Under the pieces are notes generated by a model. The model worked only from the letters and a program-made list of their open reading frames with translations. It had not been told where the DNA came from and did not search any database. From NCBI GenBank assembly GCA_900551815.1, contig URXE01000054.1, positions 1-15,342 of the forward strand: a stretch of 15,342 nt of DNA, read 5' to 3'. A program made the position numbers and the translations under genes. This stretch comes from an uncultured Collinsella sp. (GTDB lineage: Bacteria; Actinomycetota; Coriobacteriia; Coriobacteriales; Coriobacteriaceae). Of the stretch, positions 1 through 5,946 are shown in pieces; the stretch's first letter is position 1, and each line of letters opens with the position of its first letter.

Positions 1-567
1 AACTGCACCGCCGGCGGCGCCATTACCGGTTCCGGCGTCGGCATGAAGAACGTCGACCGCGTGCTGGGCGTCATGAAGGCCTACATTACCCGCGTCGGTT
101 CGGGCCCCATGCCCACCGAGCTTTCCTATGAGTCCGAGGCCGGCCACACGCTGACCGAGGAGGGCTACGAGTACGGCGTGACCACCGGTCGCCGTCGTCG
201 CTGCGGCTGGTTTGACGGCCCTATCGCCAACTATGCCTCGCGCGTCAACGGCCTCACCGACATCGCCGTGACCAAGCTCGACGTGCTTTCGGCCTTCGAC
301 ACCATTAAGGTGTGCGTTGCCTATGACGTCGACGGCGAGCGCTACACGAGCGTGCCCGAGCACCAGGTGCGTTTTGAGCATGCCAAGCCCATCTACGAGG
401 AGCTCCCTGGCTGGAAGTGCGACATCACCGGCTGCCGCAGCTTTGATGAGCTGCCGCAGGAGGCTCAGGACTACGTGGCATTTATCGAGGATCTGGCACA
501 CACCCGCGTGACGTTCATCGGCGTCGGCGCCGGTCGCGAGCAGATCATCAACCGATTCTGGAAGTAA
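1..567 (+). CDS. purA: adenylosuccinate synthase, C-terminal part (5' end outside window)
   Basis: Joins IMP and aspartate using GTP to give adenylosuccinate, the first step from IMP to AMP, in the cytoplasm. The frame is open from base 1, so the N-terminal part lies upstream; 188 codons remain of a family length near 430. Visible family motifs are the TAGG..TGSG glycine-rich segment at the start, KAY.TRVG.GP.PTEL, the TGRRRRCGWFD block (about 184-216) that contributes substrate-binding arginines, and the TKLDVL motif involved in guanine recognition (about 271-288). The C-terminal segment with the PGW and LP.EA..Y patterns is intact. A terminator follows at 590-637, so purA probably ends its own transcript. 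The internal ATG at 43 is not a start, because conserved sequence continues upstream of it. Confidence 0.96.
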   Translation, partial: NCTAGGAITGSGVGMKNVDRVLGVMKAYITRVGSGPMPTELSYESEAGHTLTEEGYEYGVTTGRRRRCGWFDGPIANYASRVNGLTDIAVTKLDVLSAFDTIKVCVAYDVDGERYTSVPEHQVRFEHAKPIYEELPGWKCDITGCRSFDELPQEAQDYVAFIEDLAHTRVTFIGVGAGREQIINRFWK

Positions 568-589
568 TCGGCGTTATTTGGTTATTGCG

Positions 590-637
590 ATATACCCCTT
601 TGCAGCCCAGATGGGCGGCCGAGGGGTATATTTGCTT
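590..637 (+). terminator. Rho-independent terminator after purA
   Basis: A perfect 10-bp stem (ATATACCCCT at 590-599 with AGGGGTATAT at 622-631) encloses a loop with a smaller GCCC/GGGC hairpin (605-608 with 613-616). A short T-rich run (TTTGCTT) follows. It lies 23 bases after the purA stop and separates purA from purD. Confidence 0.75.
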
Positions 638-643
638 GTAATG

Positions 644-662
644 GGCCCGCGCGGAGCGGGCC
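644..662 (+). other. GC-rich hairpin in purD leader
   Basis: A perfect 7-bp stem, GGCCCGC (644-650) with GCGGGCC (656-662), has a GCGGA loop. It lies 11 bases before the purD ribosome binding site and has no T-run, so it is not a usual terminator. It may be a leader structure affecting purD translation or mRNA stability. No ligand-binding riboswitch fold was recognised. Confidence 0.4.
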
Positions 663-685
663 GGTAATCCATAGAGGAGGCACCC

Positions 686-1990
686 TTGAAGGCGGACACT
701 CAAACCATCGACATCCTGTTGTTGGGCAGCGGCGGCCGCGAGCATGCTCTGGCAGCCAAGCTCGCAGCATCACCGCGCGCCGGCAAGCTCTACATCGCGC
801 CGGGTAACGGCGGCACCGCGAGCTGCGGCGAGAATGTGGTTCTCGACGATTGCGATCCTGCGGCCGTGGCGGCGTTTGCCCAGAGCCATGGATGCGGACT
901 CGTGGTGATTGGCCCCGAGGCTCCGCTCGTGGCGGGCGTTGCAGACGCCGTCCGCGCGGCGGGCATCCCGTGCTTTGGCCCGGGTGCCGAGGGCGCCCAG
1001 ATGGAGGGCTCTAAGCTGTTCTCCAAGCAGCTCATGGAGCGCGCCGGTATCCCGACGGCAGCCTATGGCTCATTTACCGACGAGGCTTCGGCTCTTGCCT
1101 ATGTGCGCGAGCAGGGCGCTCCGCTGGTCGTCAAGGCCGACGGCCTTGCCGCGGGCAAGGGCGTTATCGTGGCAACCGAGCTTTCGCAGGCCGAGGAGGC
1201 TGTGCGTGAGTGTTTTGGCGGCACCTTTGGCGATGCCGGCAACACGGTGGTCATCGAGGAGATGCTGACCGGCCCCGAGTGCTCGCTGCTGGCCTTTACC
1301 GACGGCAAGACCGTGCGTCCCATGGCCACCTCGCAGGATCACAAGCGTGCGCTCGAGGGCGACAAGGGCCCCAACACGGGCGGCATGGGCGTCTACAGCC
1401 CGGTGCCCATCGTGACCGACGAGGAGCACGCCACCATGGTGAAGGTCATGGAGCAGACCGTGGCAGAGCTCGCTGCCGAGGGTATCGACTATCGCGGCTG
1501 CCTGTACGGCGGCTTTATGCTCACCCCTGCCGGCCCCAAGGTGCTGGAGTTCAATGCCCGCTTTGGCGATCCTGAGACGCAGGTCGTGCTGCCGCGCCTT
1601 AAGAACGACCTGGTCGAGGTCATGCTGGCTTGCGCCAACTGCGAGCTCGATCAGATTGAGCTCGATTGGCGTGACGAGTGGGCCGTGGCCGTTGTCCTGA
1701 CGAGCGCGGGCTATCCCGGCAGCTACGAGAAGGGCAAGGTCATTACCGGCATCGAGGATGCCGAGGCTATGGAGAACGTGACGGTGTATCACGCCGGTAC
1801 TGCCGTGGTGGACGGCGAGCTCGTGACCAACGGCGGTCGTGTGCTCGCCGTGACCGCGCTGGGCGATACGTTCGAGAACGCTCGCGACCTTGCCTACGAG
1901 GCCTGCGAGAAGATCAACTTTGAGGGCAAGACCCTGCGCCACGACATTGGCCTGCGTGCGCTGCGCGGCCGCGACGCCTGGGATGCCTAA
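686..1990 (+). CDS. purD: phosphoribosylamine--glycine ligase (GAR synthetase)
   Basis: Catalyses ATP-dependent ligation of glycine to phosphoribosylamine, the second step of purine synthesis. The 434-residue length is normal for the family. The N-terminal domain opens with GSGGREH (residues 14-20), followed by GPEAPLV and the ATP-grasp region. KADGLAAGKG, the conserved GPNTGGMG loop (228-235) and LEFNARFGDPETQ (287 onward), which carries Mg/ATP ligands, are all intact. Translation starts at TTG 686, supported by GAGGAGG at 674-680 with a 5-base gap; there is no better upstream or nearby ATG. The NUDIX gene follows 21 bases after the stop, so the two are probably cotranscribed. No fusion to PurM or PurN is present. 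Confidence 0.97.
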   Translation: MKADTQTIDILLLGSGGREHALAAKLAASPRAGKLYIAPGNGGTASCGENVVLDDCDPAAVAAFAQSHGCGLVVIGPEAPLVAGVADAVRAAGIPCFGPGAEGAQMEGSKLFSKQLMERAGIPTAAYGSFTDEASALAYVREQGAPLVVKADGLAAGKGVIVATELSQAEEAVRECFGGTFGDAGNTVVIEEMLTGPECSLLAFTDGKTVRPMATSQDHKRALEGDKGPNTGGMGVYSPVPIVTDEEHATMVKVMEQTVAELAAEGIDYRGCLYGGFMLTPAGPKVLEFNARFGDPETQVVLPRLKNDLVEVMLACANCELDQIELDWRDEWAVAVVLTSAGYPGSYEKGKVITGIEDAEAMENVTVYHAGTAVVDGELVTNGGRVLAVTALGDTFENARDLAYEACEKINFEGKTLRHDIGLRALRGRDAWDA

Positions 1991-2011
1991 AATCCGAGAG
2001 GAATGAGACGG

Positions 2012-2707
2012 ATGGACGAGAAGAACGAAGAGCTCGTGGACGCGCAGATCGTCGAAGAGGACAGCCGCATGTATGGGCACGCCGAGGGCGAGCCTGGCGG
2101 CGAGGTCGCTGACGAGCCGGCGCTGGTGCTGGGCGACGACGACCCGCACGATGCCGAGCTGCACGAGAAGATTCTTTCGGAGGAGTGCGCCTGGAAGGGC
2201 AAGATCCTCGACGTCCACCGTCTTGAGGTTGAGCTGCCCAACGGTCGCCGCAGCGCCCGCGATATCGTTCGCCATCCGGGTGCGGCGGCCGTTGTGGCAC
2301 TGACCGAGAGCGGCAAGATCGTGCTGGTGCGTCAGTACCGCACCGCCATCGACCGCGTGACGGTCGAGATTCCCGCCGGCAAGCTCGATCCGGGCGAGGA
2401 CCCGCTCGATTGCGCCAAGCGCGAGCTGCATGAGGAGACGGGCTTTAGGGCTGGTCGCATTCGCTTTTTGACGTCGATTGTCACGTCCTGCGGTTTTTGC
2501 GATGAGATCATCCACATCTACTTGGCTACCAAGCTCGAGTTTGATGCGCCCGACCCCGACGATGACGAGTTTGTCAACGTCGACCTGGTGCCACTGCATG
2601 AGCTGATCGACGCCGTACTCGACGGCAAGATCGAAGACGCCAAGACCGTTGTGGGTGCCTTGGCTTGCGACAGCATTGCTCATCGTTTGGGTGGAGCGGA
2701 ACTTTAA
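2012..2707 (+). CDS. NUDIX hydrolase, ADP-ribose pyrophosphatase type
   Basis: Probably hydrolyses ADP-ribose or related nucleoside diphosphate derivatives. A canonical Nudix box, G-x5-E-x7-REL-x-EE-x-GF, is complete, including the RELHEET metal-binding core; it spans residues 123-145 counted from the start used here. Upstream, the W.GKI.DV..LEVELPNG and V.LVRQYR...E.PAGKLDPGE segments resemble the ADP-ribose pyrophosphatase (NudF-like) subgroup. An ATG at 2003 is in frame, but GAGAGGA at 1996-2002 touches it. The ATG at 2012 sits 9 bases after that site and is preferred, giving 231 residues. About 47 acidic residues precede the catalytic fold and are not part of the usual domain. The gene sits 21 bases after purD and probably shares its transcript. 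Exact substrate is uncertain. Confidence 0.9.
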   Translation: MDEKNEELVDAQIVEEDSRMYGHAEGEPGGEVADEPALVLGDDDPHDAELHEKILSEECAWKGKILDVHRLEVELPNGRRSARDIVRHPGAAAVVALTESGKIVLVRQYRTAIDRVTVEIPAGKLDPGEDPLDCAKRELHEETGFRAGRIRFLTSIVTSCGFCDEIIHIYLATKLEFDAPDPDDDEFVNVDLVPLHELIDAVLDGKIEDAKTVVGALACDSIAHRLGGAEL

Positions 2708-2710
2708 CGA

Positions 2711-2726
2711 GCGGGGATGATCCCGC
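2711..2726 (+). terminator. small hairpin after NUDIX gene, weak terminator candidate
   Basis: GCGGG (2711-2715) pairs with CCCGC (2722-2726), with one G-T pair inside and an ATGA loop. The sequence after it (AGGTTTGTG) has only a short T-run. It may slow or partly end transcription before the ABC transporter gene. Confidence 0.35.
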
Positions 2727-2746
2727 AGGTTTGTGTAAGTCAGCGA

Positions 2747-2844
2747 AAGTGCTCCATTTGAGACAAGGTGGCCTAAAAGAGAAGGGAAGCGTATGGATAT
2801 ACGCGACCGACGATTGAAGGCCAGATTGTCCAAATGGAGCACTT
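2747..2844. repeat. long imperfect inverted-repeat element A
   Basis: The outer arms are 2747-2773 and 2819-2844. Fourteen bases (AAGTGCTCCATTTG) pair perfectly; after a one-base bulge, GACAA pairs with TTGTC, and GGCC with GGCC. Inside is a second hairpin, GCGTAT (2789-2794) with ATACGC (2799-2804) and a GGAT loop. The element fills most of the gap between the NUDIX and ABC transporter genes. It could be a non-autonomous repeat, a structured mRNA element or an operator region; nothing in it codes for a recognisable protein. Confidence 0.75.
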
Positions 2845-2860
2845 GCAGCGTCGAGACGAA

Positions 2861-2882
2861 ACGCGGTTTGGTAAAACCGCGT
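2861..2882 (+). promoter_or_regulatory. hairpin abutting the ABC-transporter ribosome binding site
   Basis: ACGCGGTTT (2861-2869) pairs perfectly with AAACCGCGT (2874-2882) across a GGTA loop. The next bases, AAGG at 2883-2886, are the Shine-Dalgarno site for the ATG at 2892. A 9-bp stem ending directly against the ribosome binding site suggests an effect on translation initiation or mRNA stability. No binding protein or ligand can be named. Confidence 0.55.
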
Positions 2883-2891
2883 AAGGTGACT

Positions 2892-4664
2892 ATGTTTAAG
2901 AGGTTTCTTTCGTATTACAAGCCCCAGATGGGGCTTTTTGTTGCTGATACTCTTTGTGCTCTGGTGCTTGCCGCCATTGACCTGGCGTTCCCCATTATCT
3001 TGCGCAATCTGACCGGCGGGCTCTTTACTCAGGGTCAGGCTGCTATTATGCAGGCGCTCGGTATGATCGCGGTGGGACTGGTGCTGATGTATGTCATCCG
3101 CTGCGCCTGCCGCTATTTTGTGAGCTATTGGGGTCATGTGATGGGCGCGCGCATGGAGTCCAAAATGCGCGAGGACCTGTTCGATCAGTACGAACGGTTT
3201 AGCTTTGCGTACTTTGATCGCAACAGCTCGGGCGACATGATGAGCCGCGTGGTCAATGACCTGTTCGATATCTGCGAGGCGGCGCACCACGTGCCCGAAT
3301 GGATCATTATCTGCGGTATCGAGATCATCGGCTCGTTTGTGATTCTGTTTACCATCGCGCCGGTGCTCGCACTCGCCATGGCTGTGGTGACGGTGGTGTT
3401 CGCGGTCATTATGTTTTGGCAGAATATGCGCATGCGCGAGGTCTTTAGCGATAACCGCAAAAAGATTAGCGGCATCAACGCGCAGCTGCAGGATTCGCTG
3501 GCGGGCATGCGTGTGGTCAAGAGCTTTGCCAATGAGCAGACCGAGCGCTCTAAGTTTCGCGCCTCGAACAATCGCTACCTTTCGTCCAAGGAGAACATGT
3601 ATCACGCCATGGGCGTCTATACCGCGACGTATGGCCTGCTCTCGGGAGTGCTTTATGTGATCGTGGTGCTGCTGGGCGGTTGGCTCGTTGCCCAGGGTCA
3701 GCTGCAGGCGGTCGATATGGCAACCTTCGCACTCTACATTTCGCTGTTCTGCACGCCGCTCGAGACGCTCGTCAATTCGGCTGAGACGTATCAGAAAGCC
3801 ATCGCCGGCTTTAAGCGCATGGATGAGGTGCTCTCGACTGTCCCCGATATTCAGGATAAGCCGGGTGCTGCGGATCTGCAGGTGACGGCTGGTGCTGTGG
3901 AGTACCGCGACGTGTGCTTTAGCTACGAGGATGTTGAATTGGCCGAGCGCGGCGCCGACGGACGCCCTGTTATCGACCACATGGACCTGTCCATCAAGCC
4001 CGGTCAGACCATCGCTTTGGTTGGCCCCTCGGGCGGCGGCAAATCGACGACTTGTTCGCTGTTGCCGCGCTTTTACGACGTTGCCGCCGGCTCCATTAGC
4101 ATCGACGGCCAGGATGTGCGCGACGTGACGCAGCATAGTCTGCGCCGTGCCATCGGCCTGGTGCAGCAAGATGTGTACCTGTTTGATGGAACGATCGGCG
4201 AGAACATCGCCTACGGCAAGCCGGGCGCCACGGCAGAAGAGATCGCCGAAGCGGCCCGCCGCGCCAATATTGATACCTTTATCGAATCGCTTCCGCAAGG
4301 CTACGACACCGTGGTGGGCGAGCGCGGCAGCCGTCTTTCGGGTGGTCAAAAGCAGCGCGTCGCCATTGCGCGCGTGTTTCTCAAGAATCCCAAGATCCTT
4401 ATTTTGGATGAGGCGACGAGTGCTTTGGATAACGAAAGCGAGGAGGCGGTTCAGGAGTCGCTCGAAGAGCTGGCACGCGGCCGTACCACGATCATCATCG
4501 CCCACCGTCTCTCGACTATTAAGCATGCTGACGAGATTGCGACCGTTGAGCATGGTCGCGTTGTGGAACGTGGCACGCACGAGGAGCTTCTCGCCCGTGG
4601 CGGCACCTATGCCCGTTACTATCGAATGCAGTTCGAAGGTGCGCGTGCGCACGAGCTCGACTGA
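2892..4664 (+). CDS. ABC exporter half-transporter (fused membrane and ATPase domains)
   Basis: An exporter subunit of the MsbA/LmrA-like type, expected to dimerise and move a lipid, drug or peptide outward; the substrate cannot be read from sequence. The first 300 or so residues hold about six membrane helices, with the coupling segment FAYFDRNSSGDMMSRVVND typical of exporters. The nucleotide-binding domain has Walker A GPSGGGKST (378-386), the LSGGQ signature (482-486), Walker B ILILDEAT (Asp506, Glu507) and the switch His538, so it should hydrolyse ATP. The ATG at 2892 follows AAGG at 2883-2886 and gives 590 residues, the usual length. An in-frame ATG at 2793 would add 33 residues encoded by the inverted-repeat arm and is less likely. 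A membrane protein gene follows after 19 bases. Confidence 0.93.
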   Translation: MFKRFLSYYKPQMGLFVADTLCALVLAAIDLAFPIILRNLTGGLFTQGQAAIMQALGMIAVGLVLMYVIRCACRYFVSYWGHVMGARMESKMREDLFDQYERFSFAYFDRNSSGDMMSRVVNDLFDICEAAHHVPEWIIICGIEIIGSFVILFTIAPVLALAMAVVTVVFAVIMFWQNMRMREVFSDNRKKISGINAQLQDSLAGMRVVKSFANEQTERSKFRASNNRYLSSKENMYHAMGVYTATYGLLSGVLYVIVVLLGGWLVAQGQLQAVDMATFALYISLFCTPLETLVNSAETYQKAIAGFKRMDEVLSTVPDIQDKPGAADLQVTAGAVEYRDVCFSYEDVELAERGADGRPVIDHMDLSIKPGQTIALVGPSGGGKSTTCSLLPRFYDVAAGSISIDGQDVRDVTQHSLRRAIGLVQQDVYLFDGTIGENIAYGKPGATAEEIAEAARRANIDTFIESLPQGYDTVVGERGSRLSGGQKQRVAIARVFLKNPKILILDEATSALDNESEEAVQESLEELARGRTTIIIAHRLSTIKHADEIATVEHGRVVERGTHEELLARGGTYARYYRMQFEGARAHELD

Positions 4665-4683
4665 TTGATATGACAGGAAGATC

Positions 4684-5649
4684 ATGGCTGATAAGAACCC
4701 TTTGACTCCGGAAGAAGTGACGGAGTTATTCTCCGAAATCGATGCATCCGGCGTCTTGGATCCTACGCTCGCCAAAAAGCGCACCGAGCGCATGCGCGAG
4801 AAAGAGGCCGCCGTCAAGCGCGGCGACAAGGCGACGCTGGCGCGGCTGCGCAGCGAGGATCGCGCGAGCCAGGCAAAACATATCGACCCGCTGTCCGAGG
4901 ACGACCCTTCGGGCTCGCAGGTGAGCCATACCATTACGAAGACCGCCATGGCCGTGGTTATCGGCATTTTGGTGCTGATTGTGGGCATGCAGATTGGCTA
5001 CGGCGTGATGCGACGTCTGAATACCGCGAACCTTTCCGAAAGTGTTTCGGTGGATACCGTTTCGACCGCGCTCAAGGGTGGACTTGAATGGGGCAATGGC
5101 TTTACGCAGTTCCCGCTCGATTTTACCGTCGACGAGGCAGATGAGCGCACGGGCACGGTTGAGGTGACGGTGCTGGACACGTCTTCTGCCAATGAACTCG
5201 AGCTGCTGTCCAACGGTCAGATTCAGGCGGCGGCGCTCGCAACCAACGCCCTGCTCAACGACAAGATCGACCGTGTGGTGTATAACGTTCACGCCTATAT
5301 CGACGAGGACAGCAGGATCCAGCATGATTCCTTCTTTGGCATGTTTCCTGCTCAGGGGCACCAAAGCGCCATCCTGACGTTCGTTTGGACCAAGAGCTCG
5401 TCCAACGCCACGAGTATCGACTGGAAGATGCGCATCGTAAGCATGGACGACACCATTGCCGAGCGCATTCAAAAACAGGTCAACTCGGTTTCGTCGCTTA
5501 TCGAGGACCCGGTGGTGAGCCAGACCAAGATCACGGAGGAGCAGGCCGAGCGCGATCTTGAGCATCGTCTGCACGGTCGAGAGATCTTCCGCGGCGGAAA
5601 GCCCGATCGCACGCCGTCCGAGCTGCTGGAGCAGGACAAGCAAAAGTAG
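4684..5649 (+). CDS. single-pass membrane protein of unknown function
   Basis: Not recognised as a named family. The 321-residue protein has a charged, mostly hydrophilic N-terminal region (1-86) rich in Lys, Arg and Glu with a likely helical stretch at 28-65. One hydrophobic membrane segment follows at about 87-109. The C-terminal domain of about 210 residues has alternating hydrophobic strands and is probably outside the cell, since the positive charges are on the N-terminal side. It ends in a charged tail (about 285-321). No cysteine pairs or catalytic motif stand out. AGGAAG at 4675-4680 supports the ATG at 4684. Only 19 bases separate it from the ABC exporter and a terminator follows it, so the two likely form one transcript and it may be an accessory protein; that link is inference. 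Confidence 0.8.
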   Translation: MADKNPLTPEEVTELFSEIDASGVLDPTLAKKRTERMREKEAAVKRGDKATLARLRSEDRASQAKHIDPLSEDDPSGSQVSHTITKTAMAVVIGILVLIVGMQIGYGVMRRLNTANLSESVSVDTVSTALKGGLEWGNGFTQFPLDFTVDEADERTGTVEVTVLDTSSANELELLSNGQIQAAALATNALLNDKIDRVVYNVHAYIDEDSRIQHDSFFGMFPAQGHQSAILTFVWTKSSSNATSIDWKMRIVSMDDTIAERIQKQVNSVSSLIEDPVVSQTKITEEQAERDLEHRLHGREIFRGGKPDRTPSELLEQDKQK

Positions 5650-5672
5650 TCCGCAGCCACATAGAACGATGC

Positions 5673-5711
5673 CATCCCGCGTGAGCCGCAAGCCCACGCG
5701 GGATGATTTTT
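5673..5711 (+). terminator. strong Rho-independent terminator
   Basis: CATCCCGCGTG (5673-5683) pairs perfectly with CACGCGGGATG (5695-5705), an 11-bp stem with an 11-base loop, followed by ATTTTT. It ends the ABC exporter and membrane-protein transcript. The T-run also forms the first bases of inverted-repeat element B, so terminator and repeat overlap. Confidence 0.9.
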
Positions 5712-5809
5712 CTGGGACGGGGATTAAAAAATCATTCTGTCATGTATGCAGTTGGCGACAAAGCCCTGCTCTCAGAATAATTTTTTAATCCCCGTCCCAG
5801 AAAAATCAT
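5703..5809. repeat. long near-perfect inverted-repeat element B
   Basis: The arms 5703-5739 and 5773-5809 are 37 bases each and pair at 36 positions, with a single C-A mismatch (5733/5779). They contain the motif CTGGGACGGGGATT. The 33-base interior has its own hairpin: GCAG (5748-5751) with CTGC (5766-5769), then a TT bulge, then GGC (5754-5756) with GCC (5763-5765) around a GACAAA loop. It lies between a terminator and the carA promoter region. The size and structure resemble REP-type or miniature non-autonomous elements, but no transposase is nearby. Confidence 0.85.
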
Positions 5810-5860
5810 TATGCACAGGAAGTCATAATTATCATTTTGTAAACAATTCTATGTAATTAA

Positions 5861-5893
5861 TGCCATGGGCGATGCTTGCGGTTAGAATACCGC
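5861..5893 (+). promoter_or_regulatory. probable carAB promoter with palindrome around the -10
   Basis: TAGAAT at 5883-5888 is a fair -10 hexamer. It is framed by a 5-bp inverted repeat, GCGGT-TAGAAT-ACCGC (5878-5893). The -35 is poor (TGCCAT at 5861-5866 with 16-base spacing), but the upstream 50 bases are unusually A/T-rich for this genome. Starting transcription near 5895 would put the PyrR-type hairpin in the 5' leader. The palindrome may be an operator. Confidence 0.4.
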
Positions 5894-5907
5894 GAGGCCT
5901 AACTACA

Positions 5908-5942
5908 CACCTTTAAGCCGGTCCTGTGAGACCGGGAAGGAG
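5908..5942 (+). promoter_or_regulatory. PyrR-type RNA binding hairpin overlapping the carA ribosome binding site
   Basis: CCGGTC (5918-5923) pairs with GACCGG (5930-5935) around the hexaloop CTGTGA, which fits the CNGNGA loop of known PyrR binding sites. Below an internal loop, CCTT (5910-5913) pairs with AAGG (5937-5940), part of the carA Shine-Dalgarno. In Bacillus, PyrR-UMP binds such loops to favour termination. In mycobacteria, a site overlapping the ribosome binding site is thought to block translation directly. The arrangement here matches the translational mode; no terminator follows the hairpin. Confidence 0.8.
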
Positions 5943-5946
5943 AACT

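Noticed and set aside
1070..2842. Long minus-strand open frame of 590 codons opposite purD and the NUDIX gene
   Set aside because: It lies antisense to clearly conserved proteins; GC-rich codon bias leaves few stops on the opposite strand. Its translation is rich in His, Arg and Leu and shows no domain.
2574..4988. Minus-strand open frame of 804 codons opposite the ABC exporter
   Set aside because: It is antisense to intact Walker and signature motifs, has low-complexity His/Arg-rich translation and shows no family motif.
4726..5697. Minus-strand open frame of 323 codons opposite the single-pass membrane protein
   Set aside because: The plus-strand gene has a good ribosome binding site, operon spacing, a membrane helix and a terminator; the minus-strand product is His/Arg-rich with no recognisable features.
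5926..5946. GTG start for carA at 5926
   Set aside because: It is inside the PyrR hairpin and has no ribosome binding site; the ATG at 5947 has AAGGAG upstream.
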